Source of the DNA: Erysipelotrichaceae bacterium | Lineage (GTDB): Bacteria; Bacillota_I; Bacilli_A; Erysipelotrichales; Erysipelotrichaceae | Assembly (NCBI GenBank): GCA_019415435.1 | Contig: DXZE01000058.1 | Span: 1-8,733, forward strand | Direction: 5' to 3' | Length of the DNA stretch: 8,733 bases | In this document: positions 6,786 to 8,733 of the stretch, piece by piece | Layout of the letters: each line of letters begins with the position of its first letter | Numbering within the stretch: position 1 is the stretch's first letter | Position numbers and translations under genes: made by a program | The notes under the pieces: model-generated | Database searches by the model: none | What the model saw: the letters and a program-made list of their open reading frames with translations, nothing else | Told to the model about the DNA's origin: nothing

Positions 6786-8096
6786 ATGAATTTATTACCA
6801 GATACATATGAGAAAGAAATGAAAAAGCTTCTTGGAAATGAATATGAAGCTTACATACACTCTTTTGACAGACCTGTATATCATGGTTTGAGGGTAAATA
6901 CATTAAAGATTTCAACAGAAGATTTTCTGAAACAGTTCCCTTATCATTTAGAGCCAATACCATGGACAGACAATGGCTTTTATTATAATCCTGATGATCC
7001 TGTCACAAAGCATCCGTATTATTTTGCAGGGCTTTATTACATACAGGAACCATCGGCTATGTTACCAGGAGCGGTAATGCCGATAGAACCTGATGATAGA
7101 GTGCTGGATGTATGTGCAGCCCCAGGTGGAAAGAGTACGGAACTAGGCGCCAGGCTCAATGGTACAGGCATACTTGTCTCTAATGATATCTCTGTATCAA
7201 GGTGCCAGGCATTAGTGAAGAATATTGAAAGAGCAGGTATCCGCAATGCTTTTGTCATGGCTGAAAATACAGGTCATTTAAAAGATTATTTCAAAGGATA
7301 TTTTGACAAGATTCTGATTGATGCTCCTTGTTCTGGGGAAGGAATGTTTCATAAAGAACCGTCATTGATAAATTCATGGAAAGAACATGGTCCTTCTTAC
7401 TATGTAGAAAAACAGAAGGAGATCATCAGGGATTGTTTAAGCATGTTGAAAGAAGGAGGTATGCTTGTTTATTCCACCTGTACTTTTTCTGCATGTGAAG
7501 ATGAAGAAATGATTCAGTATGCATTATCTCTTGATGATTCATTACATGTGATTCCTGTGACTTATAAAGAAGGCTTTATACAGAATGCCTATGGGACAAA
7601 GCTATTTCCTCATAAAGTAAAAGGAGAAGGACATTTTGTTTCATTACTTCAAAGAGGTAATAAGAAAGAAGAAAAGAAAACAGATCATACAATCACAAAG
7701 TGGCATCAGGATACCATCCATATAGATTTTTACAATACAAACATTCAGAGTATTCATAATCATGTATATGCTGTACCTGAAACAGATATGGATATGAGAG
7801 GTTTAAGGATATTACGCTCTGGTCTTCTTTTAGGAGAAGAAAAGAAGAACCGGTTTGAACTGGAAGGAACATTAGGATGTATCTTAAAGGAAGAAGAATG
7901 TGATCAGGTTTTAAACCTTTCTGATGATGATGAAAGAGTCATCCGGTATCTGAAAGGAGAAACCTTAATGATTGATGATTTTCATCTGAAAGATGGAATT
8001 GTATTAGTGACAGTCGATCATCATGCTTTAGGCTTTGGAAAAGTCACACATGGACAATTCCGCAACAAATATCCAAAGGGATGGATTTATCATTGA
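6786..8096 (+). CDS. rsmF: RsmF-like 16S rRNA m5C methyltransferase (NOL1/NOP2/Sun family)
   Basis: An S-adenosylmethionine-dependent RNA cytosine-C5 methyltransferase, 436 aa from the ATG. Order of parts: an N-terminal RsmF-type domain with the LP...Y entry and LRVNTLK (about 35-41); YYIQEPSAMLPG (84-95); SAM motif DVCAAPGGKST (108-118); motif IV DAPCSGEG with Cys182; motif VI YSTCTFS with the nucleophile Cys232; and a C-terminal RsmF/PUA-like region ending in NKYPKGW. Both family cysteines are present, so activity is expected. Relatives (E. coli RsmF, Enterococcus EfmM) modify 16S rRNA in the decoding region; the exact base here is not readable. A TTG at 6768 would add six residues, but neither start has a Shine-Dalgarno, and homologues as I recall them begin right before LP. 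The promoter position agrees with ATG 6786. The gene is followed closely by the DUF6553-like gene. Confidence 0.88.
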   Translation: MNLLPDTYEKEMKKLLGNEYEAYIHSFDRPVYHGLRVNTLKISTEDFLKQFPYHLEPIPWTDNGFYYNPDDPVTKHPYYFAGLYYIQEPSAMLPGAVMPIEPDDRVLDVCAAPGGKSTELGARLNGTGILVSNDISVSRCQALVKNIERAGIRNAFVMAENTGHLKDYFKGYFDKILIDAPCSGEGMFHKEPSLINSWKEHGPSYYVEKQKEIIRDCLSMLKEGGMLVYSTCTFSACEDEEMIQYALSLDDSLHVIPVTYKEGFIQNAYGTKLFPHKVKGEGHFVSLLQRGNKKEEKKTDHTITKWHQDTIHIDFYNTNIQSIHNHVYAVPETDMDMRGLRILRSGLLLGEEKKNRFELEGTLGCILKEEECDQVLNLSDDDERVIRYLKGETLMIDDFHLKDGIVLVTVDHHALGFGKVTHGQFRNKYPKGWIYH

Positions 8097-8108
8097 TGGA
8101 GATGTTTT

Positions 8109-8699
8109 ATGAAACTGAAAGATAAAACAGAGAAAACAGAGGATTATCTGGATAACTGGCCAGAATCCTATTATGAAGAAATGGATCCGGAAAGACGCAA
8201 GGCAATGCTGAAACATGCATTAGATACATTTGAAAATAATGAATCTGAACAGAAACGTTCCAGGATTTATAAGTTACGTTATGGAAGAAATATGGCAGAT
8301 CAGTTTATGCGGGTATGGCTGGATCTGAAGTTCCGCAATACCAATGAAACTGTACCATTCTTTAAAAGACGTAAGAAGGTAGAAGAAATAAGATCCCTGT
8401 ATGCACAATTCGGGATCTATGAAGAAGATTTCAGGGATGTATTATTGCCAGAGTGGCATCACTTTGCCCGTACGGTTATTACAACGAACGCGGATGACAG
8501 AGGATTTAATTCTACACTTTTAGGTCTTGTCTCTATTACAAATGAAAGTGCTGCTAAAAAGCTTGCGGATGAAATGCATGCTGTTTTAAAAGAAGTACCT
8601 GAAAAGTATGGCTTACAGGATGACGTAAAAGAATTCAGAGAAGTATTCCATGAAGAGTACATCAATAATGTAGAAAACGGGTCTTTATACTGGCACTAA
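8109..8699 (+). CDS. Small charged helical protein of unknown function, probably DUF6553 family
   Basis: The 196-aa product is not a characterised protein. From memory its pattern resembles DUF6553 proteins of Firmicutes: YYEEMDPERRKAML near the N-terminus (21-34), RYGR followed by a hydrophobic helix MRVWLDLKF (67-75), a basic FFKRRKK (84-90), and ADDRGFNSTLLGLVS (128-142). That match needs a profile search. It is rich in Lys, Glu, Asp and Arg, mainly helical, with no signal peptide, membrane segment, cysteines or known catalytic motif, so it is likely cytoplasmic. GGAG (8098-8101) lies seven bases before the ATG, and only 12 bases separate it from the methyltransferase stop, so the two are probably co-transcribed. 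No terminator is visible in the 34 bases after it. Confidence 0.8.
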   Translation: MKLKDKTEKTEDYLDNWPESYYEEMDPERRKAMLKHALDTFENNESEQKRSRIYKLRYGRNMADQFMRVWLDLKFRNTNETVPFFKRRKKVEEIRSLYAQFGIYEEDFRDVLLPEWHHFARTVITTNADDRGFNSTLLGLVSITNESAAKKLADEMHAVLKEVPEKYGLQDDVKEFREVFHEEYINNVENGSLYWH

Positions 8700-8733
8700 C
8701 AAATTCATACAATTTAAAAATATGTATAAAATG
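8700..8733. other. AT-rich intergenic tail at window edge
   Basis: This stretch is strongly AT-rich. It contains a TATAAA (8725-8730) that could be a -10 element and a short dyad, ATACA (8707-8711) and TGTAT (8723-8727). No fitting -35 or Shine-Dalgarno is present. The ATG formed by the last three bases has no ribosome site and is probably not a start codon. No hairpin-plus-T terminator is visible. Confidence 0.3.

Noticed and set aside
8731..8733. ATG at the last three bases as start of a further gene
   Set aside because: There is no Shine-Dalgarno, and the bases overlap an AT-rich stretch that looks more like a -10 region. No downstream sequence is available.

Overview
The window reads as chromosomal DNA from a low-to-moderate GC Firmicute. 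Shine-Dalgarno sites are AGGAGAG/GGAG-like, arginine is mostly AGA, glutamine is strongly biased to CAG, and intergenic spaces are very short. The gene content (Uup-type ABC-F, CapA-like phosphatase, PuuD-like hydrolase, RsmF-like methyltransferase) suits a gut-type anaerobe such as an Erysipelotrichales or related lineage, but that placement is inference. All seven genes lie on the + strand, and together they cover almost the whole window. No stretch over 300 bases lacks a gene. I see no tRNA, rRNA, CRISPR array, insertion sequence or phage gene.

Layout. (1) Positions 1-87 hold two copies of the 11-mer TTACACTTGTA, which resemble BlaI/CopY-type operators, but the same bases are also an open frame continuous with gene 1. 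(2) 88-3008 is a translationally coupled pair: a CapA-fold metallophosphatase without a visible signal peptide, then a Uup-type ABC-F ATPase, joined by an ATGA overlap. (3) 3015-4683 is a self-contained glucose-6-phosphate isomerase unit, with an extended -10 promoter in the 41-base gap before it and a strong intrinsic terminator after it. (4) 4722-6761 is a coupled pair: a class I glutamine-amidotransferase-like peptidase C26 (PuuD family) overlapping an APC-superfamily amino-acid permease by 11 bases, closed by an 8-bp-stem terminator that begins inside the permease stop codon. (5) 6768-8699 is an RsmF-type rRNA m5C methyltransferase followed 12 bases later by a small charged protein of unknown function, probably DUF6553.

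How the genes work together. The hydrolase-permease pair looks like uptake followed by hydrolysis of a gamma-glutamyl or amide compound. The ABC-F protein and the rRNA methyltransferase both act at or near the ribosome, but they sit in separate units. The isomerase is a stand-alone glycolytic gene of the long, E. coli-like type.

Nothing here amounts to a clearly undescribed multi-gene system. The observation most worth checking is at 6751-6788. A good -35/-10 pair places the predicted transcription start on the A of the methyltransferase ATG, no Shine-Dalgarno is visible, and the -35 hexamer lies inside the preceding terminator hairpin. This suggests a leaderless mRNA. Secondary points are the duplicated operator-like motif at the left edge, the long-type isomerase with a Glu-to-Gln change in its C-terminal signature, and the coupled hydrolase/permease pair.
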